This document shows, piece after piece, positions 21,483 to 32,213 of a stretch of 64,000 bases of DNA (position 1 is the stretch's first letter; every line of letters begins with the position of its first letter). The DNA is from Costus lasius (Eukaryota > Streptophyta > Magnoliopsida > Zingiberales > Costaceae). The position numbers and the translations under genes are program-made. The notes beneath the pieces were generated by a model. That model made no database searches. It was not told where the DNA came from and was given only the letters and a program-made list of their open reading frames with translations. The stretch is taken from assembly GCA_027563935.2 (NCBI GenBank), contig CM050453.2, positions 61,798,018 through 61,862,017 of the forward strand, read 5' to 3'.

Positions 21483-23077
21483 CTAATGGTTGAGAAATCT
21501 CAAACCCATATTATTACAGTGCTTCTCATGCTTCTGCTGCGCCAGAGGCTTGGTAAGCGGGTCAGCCAGATTGTCGTCTGTATGAACCTTGCATATTTTG
21601 ATCTCGCCACGATCAATGATCTCCCGGATCAAGTGAAACCGTCTCTGTATGTGCTTGGACTTCTAGTGCGACCGTGGTTCCTTTGCTTGTGCAATGGCTC
21701 CAGTGTTATCACAGAAGATAACCAAAGGATCTGCACTCGAAGGAACGACACCAAGTTCTCTCACGAACTTACGAATCCACACTGCCTCCTTGGATGCTTC
21801 CGAGGCTGCAACATACTCGGCTTCTGTTGTGGAATCAGCAACAGTAGACTGTTTGAAACTCTTCCACACCACTGCTCCACCATTCAAGCTAAAAACATAG
21901 CCTGATTGCGATCGGAAATCATCCTGGTCCGACTGGAACGAAGAGTCAGTATATCCTTCTATACTGAGTTCTTCCTGACCACCATATATCAAGAACATAT
22001 CTTTGGTCCTCCGCAGATATTTTAAAATGTTCTTGACTGCAATCCAGTGCGCCATACCTGGATTACTTTGGAATCGACTGGTCACGCTTAACCCGTAAGC
22101 GACGTCTGGGCGAGTACACAACATCGCATACATAATGGACCCAATAGCCGAAGCATAAGGCGTATTATCCATTTCATCTTTCTCAGTCTGTGTTTGTGGA
22201 CACTGACTCTTCGAAAGATTCAGACCATGTCTGACTGGAAGATATCCTCGTTTAGAATTCTCTAAATGAAATCTCTCCAGGACTTTATCGATGTAAGTAC
22301 TCTGGCACAGCCCGAGAAGCCTCTTAGATCTATCCCTGTAGATCTTCACACCTAATACATAGGCTGCTTCTCCTAGATCTTTCATCTGGAAACATTTCCT
22401 TAGCCATGCTTTAACAGCATGCATTTCAGGAATATCGTTTCCAATGATTAAGATATCATCGACGTAGAGGACTAGGAAAGTAATCACGCTCCCACTAAAC
22501 CTCTTATATACACACGGGTCATCCTCGTTCTTGATGAAACCAAACTCAGAGATTGATTCATCAAAACAAATATTCCAGCTTCTAGATGCTTGTTTAAGTC
22601 CATAAATGGACTTCTTTAACTTGCATATTTTATGACGATCTGATGGATTAGTGAAACCTTCAGGTTGTGTCATATACACATCCTCATCCAGATTTCCATT
22701 AAGGAAAGCGGTCTTCACATCCATCTGCCAGATCTCATAATCGTAATATGCTGCTATCGTGAAAAGAATCCGAATAGACTTAAACATGGCCACAGGTGAG
22801 AAAGTTTCATCATAATCTATCCCGTAGATTTGTTTGAAACCTTTCGCAACAAGCCTGCCTTTATAGGTAACCACGTTACCATCCATGTCAATCTTCTTCT
22901 TGAAGATCCATTTACAGCCTATAGGGATAACTCCCGGAGGCGGATCAACCAAATCCCAGACTTGGTTATCTGACATGGAGTCCATCTCGGCGCGCATAGC
23001 TTCAAGCCATCTAGCTGACTCCGGTCCACTGACCGCATCCGCATAAGTCAGGGGTTCATCATTATCAATGATGTAGA
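21483..23077 (-). pseudogene. gag-pol: E3 gag-pol, C-terminal part (reverse transcriptase and RNase H)
   Basis: On the minus strand this part runs from the E4 insertion to TAG at 21483-21485. It holds the reverse transcriptase with its YVDD motif and the RNase H with TEAEY and CDNTGA. A premature TAG at 21663-21665 replaces a CAG that is intact in E1, E2, E4 and E5, and would remove the last 60 residues or so. Some residues differ from the siblings, for example ICFDES for IRFDES and TDSSF for TDASF. Residues beyond 23077 in this frame belong to E4. Confidence 0.93.
23073..23077. repeat. target-site duplication of E4 (GTAGA)
   Basis: GTAGA is repeated at 32214-32218. It lies in the E3 pol frame between integrase and reverse transcriptase. 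Confidence 0.94.
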
Positions 23078-24765
23078 TGTTGGGGTATGCCCTTAAGGCT
23101 AATGTTTGAGGCCTATGGGAATGTAACAAGTATCATGTAATAAACTCTATGTGTTTATAAAGGCATGGTTGTTATTCAGTTAGCTACATTGTCTGCTGCA
23201 ATATATGTTCTTCTGAATAATGTCTCAAAGCTGTTCAGCTGGGCTGACATGCTATTATGTCCTTAGTCGATATATCTTGGTAAACATGAGACAGCCTCGA
23301 TATGGTTAAGACTAATATGTGTTCTAATCTTATAGGATGCTTCGAGCATGGAATAAGATGTAGACTCATGGGTACATGGGATGTACTGGACAGACCCTAC
23401 TAGGATGTTCAATTGTTTGTCACAATGTGAATATTCCTTGATTAAGACAAGTGGCACATTTCCTCTGACTTGAGATCACTTGTGTTTTCTAAATGATGAT
23501 TGTCATTGTTTTGAGGTAGTTCAATATCATTTGAAACATAATGATTATAGACTATCTTGGATGGTGAGCTTGAATCAGGTTAGAGCACTAGTGATAGACA
23601 TAGGATTGCCGTCTCCTTGTTTAAGGAGTGTGATGTTCTAAAGGGGCCCCCTGGATGAGATGATTGAGAGAGTGTATGGCCATACCCAGGTGACAGTGCT
23701 CATCTGTTCTAATCATGCTCATCATATTGGAGTTACGAGCTTGACAGGCTTGTCCAATAAGAACATCCAGTGGCAAAGGAAATATGTATGCTTTGTGAAT
23801 TGATTCACACTTGTGCTGTTTTTGGGTGAAGTCTTGGAAGACTCTTTCCTTGATATCGGGAGACAGTGATGTGTTGCTAGATACCCCTCACTGGTTGTGA
23901 TAATGTAAATTATCGTTACCGATGTTTTAAGGAAACCCTCAGGGTCGCACAATTGATGATATGGCTTACTTAAGTCAGATCGTGTGGACTGAATTGTTTC
24001 GGGTTCAGTTTAAAGGGATTTAATCTCTGATTGTGAGTGAGATCTGGTCTGATCATGTTTGATTGATTAGGGCTTGAGATCGGTAAGCTTCGATCGAGAG
24101 AAGAGATGCTAGATCGGTCAGATCAGGAGCATCATAGAGATCAACGGCTAGATCTGGAACCTTAGGGTTTTAATATGATCTAGGCCATGTCGTTTGGTTT
24201 ATTTGGTAATTGAACCAAAATTAAATTAAACCAAAATGGTTCAAGCATTGGCGACAAGTTCACTTGGCGTGAACATGTTGGGCGGTTAGTGGTGCTATTT
24301 TTAGCAACCATGATCTCCACTTGGAGAGGCTCACGTTCGAAAGAGAGTGCTCTCTCTATTCTCGCCACTTGAACGCATTCCTCTTGGGGTTTTTTCCGTG
24401 GGTGACGACGCCTTGGATTTGGAGGAGAAATCGGCAAAGAAAAGATCTCTTCATCCCTTTCTCATTTTCGATCAAAGACTTCTTTGGATCTTGCTAGCAC
24501 AAGGATAGCAAAGAGGAGTAGGCGACATCAACTGTGTGCGTCACCTCTGGAGAAGATCTGCTTTGATCTTTGCTTCCTAGGCGCCATTCGAAATGGCTAT
24601 GGTATGAGTTTTATCTCTTACATGCAATCGTTTCCATTTGGTTGATCATATCACATGAACCGATTCTTGAAACCCTAATCCGCTGCCCAAAATTTTTATG
24701 CGCCACTGCCTAGGGTTTTCGCTCCCCCTAGAAGGGGACCCCCCTTAGTTTAAGGGGTACTTTCA
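23078..24765 (+). repeat. E4 5' LTR (1688 bp)
   Basis: Starts TGTTGGGGTATGCCC and ends GGTACTTTCA. Its hairpin at 23899-23914 reads GATAAT-GTAA-ATTATC, a compensated change against the siblings. Two hairpins (CCCCCTAGAAGGGG, then CCCC-TTAGTTTAA-GGGG) lie at the very end. The antisense 64-codon frame is at 23263-23457. Confidence 0.97.
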
Positions 24766-24767
24766 AT

Positions 24768-24779
24768 TGGTATCAGAGC
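24768..24779 (+). other. E4 primer-binding site
   Basis: TGGTATCAGAGC, complementary to tRNA-iMet, 2 bp after the LTR. Confidence 0.95.
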
Positions 24780-25704
24780 CTGATGTTTCATGCTTGTTTA
24801 TGATTGCCATGATATGTCATATGATCCATGTATGCGCATTATAATAGATCTATAGGTTACATGCGATTATCTAAGTTGGCGAAAATTCATGATTTGTATA
24901 GATGTTATTTTCTCCATTGCGCATGTTGTTGTTGGCGCATGTTTTTGTAAGTTTTTCTAAAACCTTGATCACATGCGCGTTTCACCTTAGATCTAATGCT
25001 CCTACATTAAACCCTTAGATGGGTTATTAGGGTTGAAGTCACCCCCTAGGTTAGATCCAAACATGTCTGATCAGACTATCTGACAGCCTGAATGGGTCGA
25101 CCAGTTAGCACCTTGGCGCATGCCTGTGGTGGCTATAGGTCGACTGCAGACAGGTGTGTAGCGATGTCTGATTGAGACAACTGATGAACGCACCTGAGTT
25201 AGGCCCGGGGTCACGCCCGCTTGCCAGACCTCAGTGTGGTCGTTCAGCCTTGGTGCATGCATGGTTGACCTTTTGGTCGACTCAAGTCAGTTAGGACTTG
25301 GTGCATGCTAGGGCAGTGGATCTGACTAGGTTGGATGAGTGGATCCCTAGTAATGGACCATTGTAAGGTTGTGGGGCAAATAAGGAAAAATTAAAAAAAA
25401 AAAAAAAAAAAATCGATCCCAAGGGGTTTTTTTAAAATTTTATTTTTCCTGACTGGATCACATGATGGTTGTTGCATCTGCTTGTTTATTTAGTCTTATG
25501 TGGGCTGCCCGTTTTTAATGTGTGCTGTGCTGGGGCCTGCGTGCCTGGATTATATGTTGTAAATTAATTTTCTTTATGTGATCTGCGTATCACAATTTTA
25601 ATTAATTTATAATGTGAAAGTGACCTGCGTGTCACTCTTGTCTAGATAGTTAAATTTGTAATTTAATTAGACAAGAGCACTATGCACACTTGGCAGAAGC
25701 GCAT

Positions 25705-25761
25705 GCAGCAGTGGCTGGACCAGGTGGGAGGTCTAGGGTTCGACCCTAGGACCAGGCGCAA
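25705..25761 (+). repeat. 57-bp leader insert with T-arm-like hairpin (E4)
   Basis: Homologous to 3730-3786 in E1. The stem CTAGGG/CCCTAG (25733-25749) closes a TTCGA loop. Its second pair is T-A where E1 has C-G, and the fifth is G-C where E1 has G-T. Confidence 0.6.
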
Positions 25762-26623
25762 ATTCCTGGTGGGCGCACCAGAGCTGCAGTTGGCGCTTGG
25801 GCTCAGGTTTGGGCCAGATGAGCAGCTAAAGACCCATAAAGAGCAAGTGTAGACTTAAGTTAGGTTAAGGTCTCACTAGGGCTATGGGCTTTTACCACAA
25901 AAGACACATGCTTTTTTTTATTGCTATATATTAGAATTGCATGAGTAAATTTATCTTCTGCTATCACCATAGGAATTGCATGATAGGCAAGAAGATAAAA
26001 GACCGTTAAAATCCAACGATTAAATATCAAGCTCGTAAGCCTTCTGACGCGAAACCTCACTGTTCTGATTATCGTTGGAGCCGTGTTGTACCCACTCAGT
26101 GGGCACGTCCATCTATCTTCAGACGGTGCGGGATTACACCTGTGTGTTACAGAGCAGGGATTTATCCCTTCTCGTTGCTCAGCATAGCACATGGTGGTCC
26201 AGGGAGTAGGTCGGGTCAGCTTGACCGTGTAGGCTACATATGTGGCGCATATGGTAGCACATGGAGGCAGCCATCTGTGGGGTCAGAGATTGTGTTGTAC
26301 CAACTCAGTTGGCACAGTCTGCTGGACTGCCCAGATGAAGGGGAATCGCACGGGTTGGCGATCGGCAGGGACTGCCTACCAGAAACTAGTGCTTGTACTC
26401 TCTGTGCATCTTATCTCGCCTGAGCGGGACGCGGAGACCAAGTATGAAATCTGGATCCCATCTCACTAAAAGAGTTCTACTCTTTCGGGCTGTTTTGCTG
26501 GATTTTTCACGCCTGATAAAATAGTGAGAAAAAGAATCTTTCTTAAGTCCTGATTGATTCTTATACATTGATACTGACCTTGCTGTTCTTGCATTGTTGT
26601 AGATACCTGCAGCAACGAACACC

Positions 26624-29600
26624 ATGAACTTCAATGTGCGATCCCTACTGGAAAGAGAGAAGTTTGCTGGGCCGAACTTCTCTGACTGGTTTGGACACCT
26701 TAAGATCGTTCTTAAGGCAGAGAGGAAACTGTATGTCCTCGAGACGGCGATACCGCCGCAGCCCGCTCCGAACGCCGCAAGGGCGGTTCGGGAAGCCTAT
26801 GAAAAGCACGTCAATGATAGCATTGATGTCGCTTGCCTGATGTTAGCGTCTATGACGCCACCGCTGCAGCGTCAGCATGAGGACATGTCGGCTAGAGACA
26901 TGATTACAAACCTCAAGATGTTGTATGCTGCACAGGCGAGGACTGAACGCTATAATTTGACGAAGCTCTTCTTTCAGAGCAAACTGGCTGAAGGGAGCCC
27001 AGTGGGAGCTCACGTGCTCAAGACGATTGGGCACAAGGAGGCTCTAGAGAAACTGGGGCATACCATCAACCAGGAGCTTGCTGTGGACATTATTCTGCAG
27101 TCTCTCCCGCCATCATTCGACGCGTTCATTATTAATTTTAATATGAACAAAATCGATTGTACTCCGGCAGAGCTGCTGAATATGCTCTTGACCACTGAGG
27201 AAACTCTGAAGGGTAAGCCTTCAACCTCTGTCTTGATGGTTCCTTCCAGGAATAAGAAGAAGGGGAAGAAGGGCAAGGCCCCGGTCAAGAATTACAGCAA
27301 GGCTCTGAAGCAGAAGGTGAAGCGGTCTAAGGAATACAGGTGTTTCCACTGTGGCCAGCTGGGTCACTGGAAAAAGGACTGTAAAGCGCTCCAAGGAGAT
27401 AAGAGGGGAAGCTTTGCTTCTGGCTCAGGTATATTCGTGACTGAGGTCATGTATTCTTCTTCTGTATCATGGGTGTTGGACACTGCATGTGGAGTTCACA
27501 TTTGTTCAAATGTGCAGGAACTCAAGAGAAGAAGGCAGGTGGGACAGCATGAGGTGGACCTACGCGTTGGAAACGGGGCACGGGTTGCTGCTGTTGCTGT
27601 AGGAGACTACTTCATTACTTTACCATCTGGAATTGTATTGGAACTAAACAGTTGTTATTTTGTTCCCAGTATAACTAAAAATATTATCTCCATTCCTGCT
27701 CTTGTCAGGAAGGGGTTTTCCTTTGAATGCAATATTTCAAAGTGTGTTTTGTCATATGATAATATTGTTTATGCAACTGGTTCAATTAATAATGGGTTAT
27801 TCATGTTGGACATGGAAAGTTCTATACAGAATGTTGATATTAAGAAAGCCAAGTATGCTGATGACAGCACCTTGCTATGGCATAGTCGTTTAGGCCATAT
27901 TAACAAGAAACGCATTAAGCGGTTGCATGATCATGGACTGCTGGGATCATTCTCCTATAAGGAGATTGATACATGCAAAGCTTGTTTGATGGGTAAAATG
28001 ACGAAGTCACCTTTTCCTAATAAAGGTCAAAGGGCTTCAGTTTTACTTGACCTCATACACAGTGATGTGTGTGGGCCATTTAGTAAACATGCCAGAGGTG
28101 GCTATCAGTACTTCATTACATTTACTGATGATTTCAGTAGATATGGGTATGTCTATCTGATGAGACATAAGAGTGAATCTTTTGACAAGTTCAAAGAGTT
28201 CAAGAATGAAGTACAAAATCAGCTAGGCCGTAATATCAAGGCACTTCGCTCAGATCGAGGTGGTGAATACCTAAGTCATGCATTTACTGACTATCTAAAG
28301 GAGTGTGGGATTATCTCACAGCTCACTCCACCAGGAACACCGCAATGGAATGGTGTGTCCGAGAGGAGAAATAGAACGTTACTTGATATGGTTCGTTCTA
28401 TGATGAGTCAGGCTACTCTTCCATACTCCTTTTGGGGTTTTGCGCTGGAAACAGCTGCAAAGGTACTAAACCGAGTGCCATCCAAGGCAGTTTCAAAGAC
28501 GCCATATGAGTTATGGTATGGGAAACAGCCGAGCTTGACATTTATCAGGATCTGGGGTTGCGAGGCTTATGTTAAAAAGCTCGCCTCTGGGAAACTAGAG
28601 AGCAGATCTGACAAATGTATCTTTGTCGGTTACCCTAAGGAAACTAAGGGTTATTATTTCTTCGATCCCAATGAGAACAAGGTTTTTGTTGCTCGGACGG
28701 CCATATTTCTTGAGAAGGAGTTTCTTCTGCAAGAGGCCAGTGGGAGAGAAATAAAGCTGAATGAGAATCCAGAAGAAGGACAAAGTGATCAAGCACAGTT
28801 GGATGAGCCTGAGCCGGTAGAACAGGTTATTGAACAACCTGAGGCTCAGACATCACGGGAACCGCGAAGATCGGGTAGGATTCGTCGACAGCCTGAGCGC
28901 TATGACGGAGTCTACATCATTGACAATGATGAACCCCTTACTTATGCGGATGCGGTCAGTGGACCAGAGTCAGCGAGATGGCTTGAGGCTATGCGCGCCG
29001 AGATGGACTCCATGTCAGATAACCAAGTCTGGGATTTGGTTGATCCGCCTCCAGGAGTTATCCCTATAGGCTGTAAATGGATCTTCAAGAAGAAGATTGA
29101 CATGGATGGTAACGTAGTTACCTATAAAGGCAGGCTAGTTGCGAAAGGTTTCAAACAAATCTACGGGATAGATTATGATGAAACTTTCTCACCTGTAGCC
29201 ATGTTTAAGTCTATTCGGATTCTTTTCGCGATAGCTGCATATTATGATTATGAGATTTGGCAGATGGATGTGAAAACAGCTTTCCTTAATGGAAATCTGG
29301 ATGAGGATGTGTATATGACACAACCAGAAGGTTTCACTAATCCAGCAGATCGTCATAAAATATGCAAGTTAAAGAAGTCCATTTATGGACTTAAACAAGC
29401 ATCAAGAAGCTGGAATATTCGTTTTGATGAATCAGTTACTGAATTTGGTTTCATCAAGAACGAGGATGACCCGTGTGTATATAAGAGGTTTAGTGGGAGC
29501 GTGATTACTTTCCTAGTCCTCTACGTCGATGATATCTTGATCATTGGAAACGACATTCCTGAAATGCATGCTGTTAAGGCATGGCTGAGGAAATGTTTCC

Positions 29601-30505
29601 AGATGAAAGATCTAGGAGAAGCAGCCTATGTGTTAGGTGTGAAGATCTACAGGGATAGATCTAAGAGGCTTCTCGGGCTGTGCCAGAGTACTTACATCGA
29701 TAAGGTCCTGGAGAGATTTCACTTAGAGAATTCTAAGCGAGGATATCTTCCAGTCAGACATGGTCTGAATCTTTCTAAGAGTCAGTGTCCACAAACACAG
29801 ACTGAGAAAGATGAAATGAACAATACGCCTTATGCTTCGGCTATTGGTTCTATAATGTATGCGATGTTGTGTACTCGCCCAGACGTTGCTTACGGGTTAA
29901 GCGTAACCAGTCGTTACCAGAGTAATCCAGGTATGGCGCACTGGATTGCAGTCAAGAACATTTTAAAATATCTGTGGAGGACCAAAGATATGTTCTTGAT
30001 ATATGGTGGTCAGGAAGAACTCAGTATTGAAGGATATACTGACGCTTCGTTCCAGTCTGACCAGGATGATTTCCGATCGCAATCAGGCTATGTTTTTAGC
30101 TTGAATGGAGGTGCAGTGGTGTGGAAAAGTTTCAAACAGTCAACTGTTGCTGATTCCACAACAGAAGCCGAGTATGTTGCAGCCTCGGAAGCATCCAAGG
30201 AGGCAGTGTGGATTCGTAAGTTCGTGAGAGAACTTGGTGTCGTTCCTTCGTGTGCAGATCCTTTGGTTATCTTCTGTGATAACACTGGAGCAATCGCACA
30301 GGCAAAGGAACCACGGTCGCACCAGAAGTCCAAGCACATACAGAGACGGTTTCATTTGATCAGGGAGATCATAGATCGTGGCGAGATCAAAGTATGCAAG
30401 GTTCATACAGATGACAATCTGGCAGACCCGCTTACCAAGCCTCTGGCGCAGCAGAAGCATGAGAAGCACTGTAATAATATGGGTTTGAGATTTCTCAACC
30501 ATTAG
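26624..30505 (+). CDS. gag-pol: E4 gag-pol polyprotein (1293 aa, intact)
   Basis: A full copia polyprotein with the same domain order as E2: Gag with CCHC knuckle (240-253), protease with LDTACG, integrase with zinc region and DDE residues, reverse transcriptase with YVDD at 967-970, RNase H. It is one residue shorter than E2 because the linker before the protease lacks a codon (TEVMYSSSVSW). The first residues are MNFNV where the others have MSFNV. No stop or frameshift is seen. Some variants are unique to this copy, for example YLWRTKD where the siblings have YLRRTKD, and a cysteine at VPSCADP in RNase H. Confidence 0.97.
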   Translation: MNFNVRSLLEREKFAGPNFSDWFGHLKIVLKAERKLYVLETAIPPQPAPNAARAVREAYEKHVNDSIDVACLMLASMTPPLQRQHEDMSARDMITNLKMLYAAQARTERYNLTKLFFQSKLAEGSPVGAHVLKTIGHKEALEKLGHTINQELAVDIILQSLPPSFDAFIINFNMNKIDCTPAELLNMLLTTEETLKGKPSTSVLMVPSRNKKKGKKGKAPVKNYSKALKQKVKRSKEYRCFHCGQLGHWKKDCKALQGDKRGSFASGSGIFVTEVMYSSSVSWVLDTACGVHICSNVQELKRRRQVGQHEVDLRVGNGARVAAVAVGDYFITLPSGIVLELNSCYFVPSITKNIISIPALVRKGFSFECNISKCVLSYDNIVYATGSINNGLFMLDMESSIQNVDIKKAKYADDSTLLWHSRLGHINKKRIKRLHDHGLLGSFSYKEIDTCKACLMGKMTKSPFPNKGQRASVLLDLIHSDVCGPFSKHARGGYQYFITFTDDFSRYGYVYLMRHKSESFDKFKEFKNEVQNQLGRNIKALRSDRGGEYLSHAFTDYLKECGIISQLTPPGTPQWNGVSERRNRTLLDMVRSMMSQATLPYSFWGFALETAAKVLNRVPSKAVSKTPYELWYGKQPSLTFIRIWGCEAYVKKLASGKLESRSDKCIFVGYPKETKGYYFFDPNENKVFVARTAIFLEKEFLLQEASGREIKLNENPEEGQSDQAQLDEPEPVEQVIEQPEAQTSREPRRSGRIRRQPERYDGVYIIDNDEPLTYADAVSGPESARWLEAMRAEMDSMSDNQVWDLVDPPPGVIPIGCKWIFKKKIDMDGNVVTYKGRLVAKGFKQIYGIDYDETFSPVAMFKSIRILFAIAAYYDYEIWQMDVKTAFLNGNLDEDVYMTQPEGFTNPADRHKICKLKKSIYGLKQASRSWNIRFDESVTEFGFIKNEDDPCVYKRFSGSVITFLVLYVDDILIIGNDIPEMHAVKAWLRKCFQMKDLGEAAYVLGVKIYRDRSKRLLGLCQSTYIDKVLERFHLENSKRGYLPVRHGLNLSKSQCPQTQTEKDEMNNTPYASAIGSIMYAMLCTRPDVAYGLSVTSRYQSNPGMAHWIAVKNILKYLWRTKDMFLIYGGQEELSIEGYTDASFQSDQDDFRSQSGYVFSLNGGAVVWKSFKQSTVADSTTEAEYVAASEASKEAVWIRKFVRELGVVPSCADPLVIFCDNTGAIAQAKEPRSHQKSKHIQRRFHLIREIIDRGEIKVCKVHTDDNLADPLTKPLAQQKHEKHCNNMGLRFLNH

Positions 30506-30514
30506 ATTAAGTGC

Positions 30515-30525
30515 AAGTGGGAGAT
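30515..30525 (+). other. E4 polypurine tract
   Basis: AAGTGGGAGAT directly before the 3' LTR. Confidence 0.9.
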
Positions 30526-32213
30526 TGTTGGGGTATGCCCTTAAGGCTAATGTTTGAGGCCTATGGGAATGTAACAAGTATCATGTAATAAACTTTATGT
30601 GTTTATAAAGGCATGGTTGTTATTCAGTTAGCTACATTGTCTGCTGCAATATATGTTCTTCTGAATAATGTCTCAAAGCTGTTCAGCTGGGCTGACATGC
30701 TATTATGTCCTTAGTCGATATATCTTGGTAAACATGAGACAGCCTCGATATGGTTAAGACTAATATGTGTTCTAATCTTATAGGATGCTTCGAGCATGGA
30801 ATAAGATGTAGACTCATGGGTACATGGGATGTACTGGACAGACCCTACTAGGATGTTCAATTGTTTGTCACAATGTGAATATTCCTTGATTAAGACAAGT
30901 GGCACATTTCCTCTGACTTGAGATCACTTGTGTTTTCTAAATGATGATTGTCATTGTTTTGAGGTAGTTCAATATCATTTGAAACATAATGATTATAGAC
31001 TATCTTGGATGGTGAGCTTGAATCAGGTTAGAGCACTAGTGATAGACATAGGATTGCCGTCTCCTTGTTTAAGGAGTGTGATGTTCTAAAGGGGCCCCCT
31101 GGATGAGATGATTGAGAGAGTGTATGGCCATACCCAGGTGACAGTGCTCATCTGTTCTAATCATGCTCATCATATTGGAGTTACGAGCTTGACAGGCTTG
31201 TCCAATAAGAACATCCAGTGGCAAAGGAAATATGTATGCTTTGTGAATTGATTCACACTTGTGCTGTTTTTGGGTGAAGTCTTGGAAGACTCTTTCCTTG
31301 ATATCGGGAGACAGTGATGTGTTGCTAGATACCCCTCACTGGTTGTGATAATGTAAATTATCGTTACCGATGTTTTAAGGAAACCCTCAGGGTCGCACAA
31401 TTGATGATATGGCTTACTTAAGTCAGATCGTGTGGACTGAATTGTTTCGGGTTCAGTTTAAAGGGATTTAATCTCTGATTGTGAGTGAGATCTGGTCTGA
31501 TCATGTTTGATTGATTAGGGCTTGAGATCGGTAAGCTTCGATCGAGAGAAGAGATGCTAGATCGGTCAGATCAGGAGCATCATAGAGATCAACGGCTAGA
31601 TCTGGAACCTTAGGGTTTTAATATGATCTAGGCCATGTCGTTTGGTTTATTTGGTAATTGAACCAAAATTAAATTAAACCAAAATGGTTCAAGCATTGGC
31701 GACAAGTTCACTTGGCGTGAACATGTTGGGCGGTTAGTGGTGCTATTTTTAGCAACCATGATCTCCACTTGGAGAGGCTCACGTTCGAAAGAGAGTGCTC
31801 TCTCTATTCTCGCCACTTGAACGCATTCCTCTTGGGGTTTTTTCCGTGGGTGACGACGCCTTGGATTTGGAGGAGAAATCGGCAAAGAAAAGATCTCTTC
31901 ATCCCTTTCTCATTTTCGATCAAAGACTTCTTTGGATCTTGCTAGCACAAGGATCGCAAAGAGGAGTAGGCGACATCAACTGTGTGCGTCACCTCTGGAG
32001 AAGATCTGCTTTGATCTTTGCTTCCTAGGCGCCATTCGAAATGGCTATGGTATGAGTTTTATCTCTTACATGCAATCGTTTCCATTTGGTTGATCATATC
32101 ACATGAACCGATTCTTGAAACCCTAATCCGCTGCCCAAAATTTTTATGCGCCACTGCCTAGGGTTTTCGCTCCCCCTAGAAGGGGACCCCCCTTAGTTTA
32201 AGGGGTACTTTCA
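30526..32213 (+). repeat. E4 3' LTR (1688 bp)
   Basis: Matches the 5' LTR except at the two positions noted for E4. The hairpin is at 31347-31362. It is followed by TSD GTAGA and the resumed E3 pol. Confidence 0.97.

Larger units (their letters stand above)
24766..26623 (+). other. E4 untranslated leader
   Basis: An 1858-bp leader with no supportable gene. It holds the primer-binding site at 24768-24779, a run of 20 A at 25393-25412, the 57-bp T-arm insert at 25705-25761 and the splice-acceptor-like TTGTAG ending at 26602. Confidence 0.85.
23078..32213 (+). mobile_element. E4: intact copia element nested in E3 pol
   Basis: A 9136-bp element with two 1688-bp LTRs that differ at two positions seen by eye (near 23145/30593 and 24506/31954). 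It has a TSD, primer-binding site, polypurine tract and a 1293-codon intact frame. It belongs to a different subfamily from E2/E5 and, like E1, carries the 57-bp leader insert. The solo LTR E6 is of its subfamily. Confidence 0.97.
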
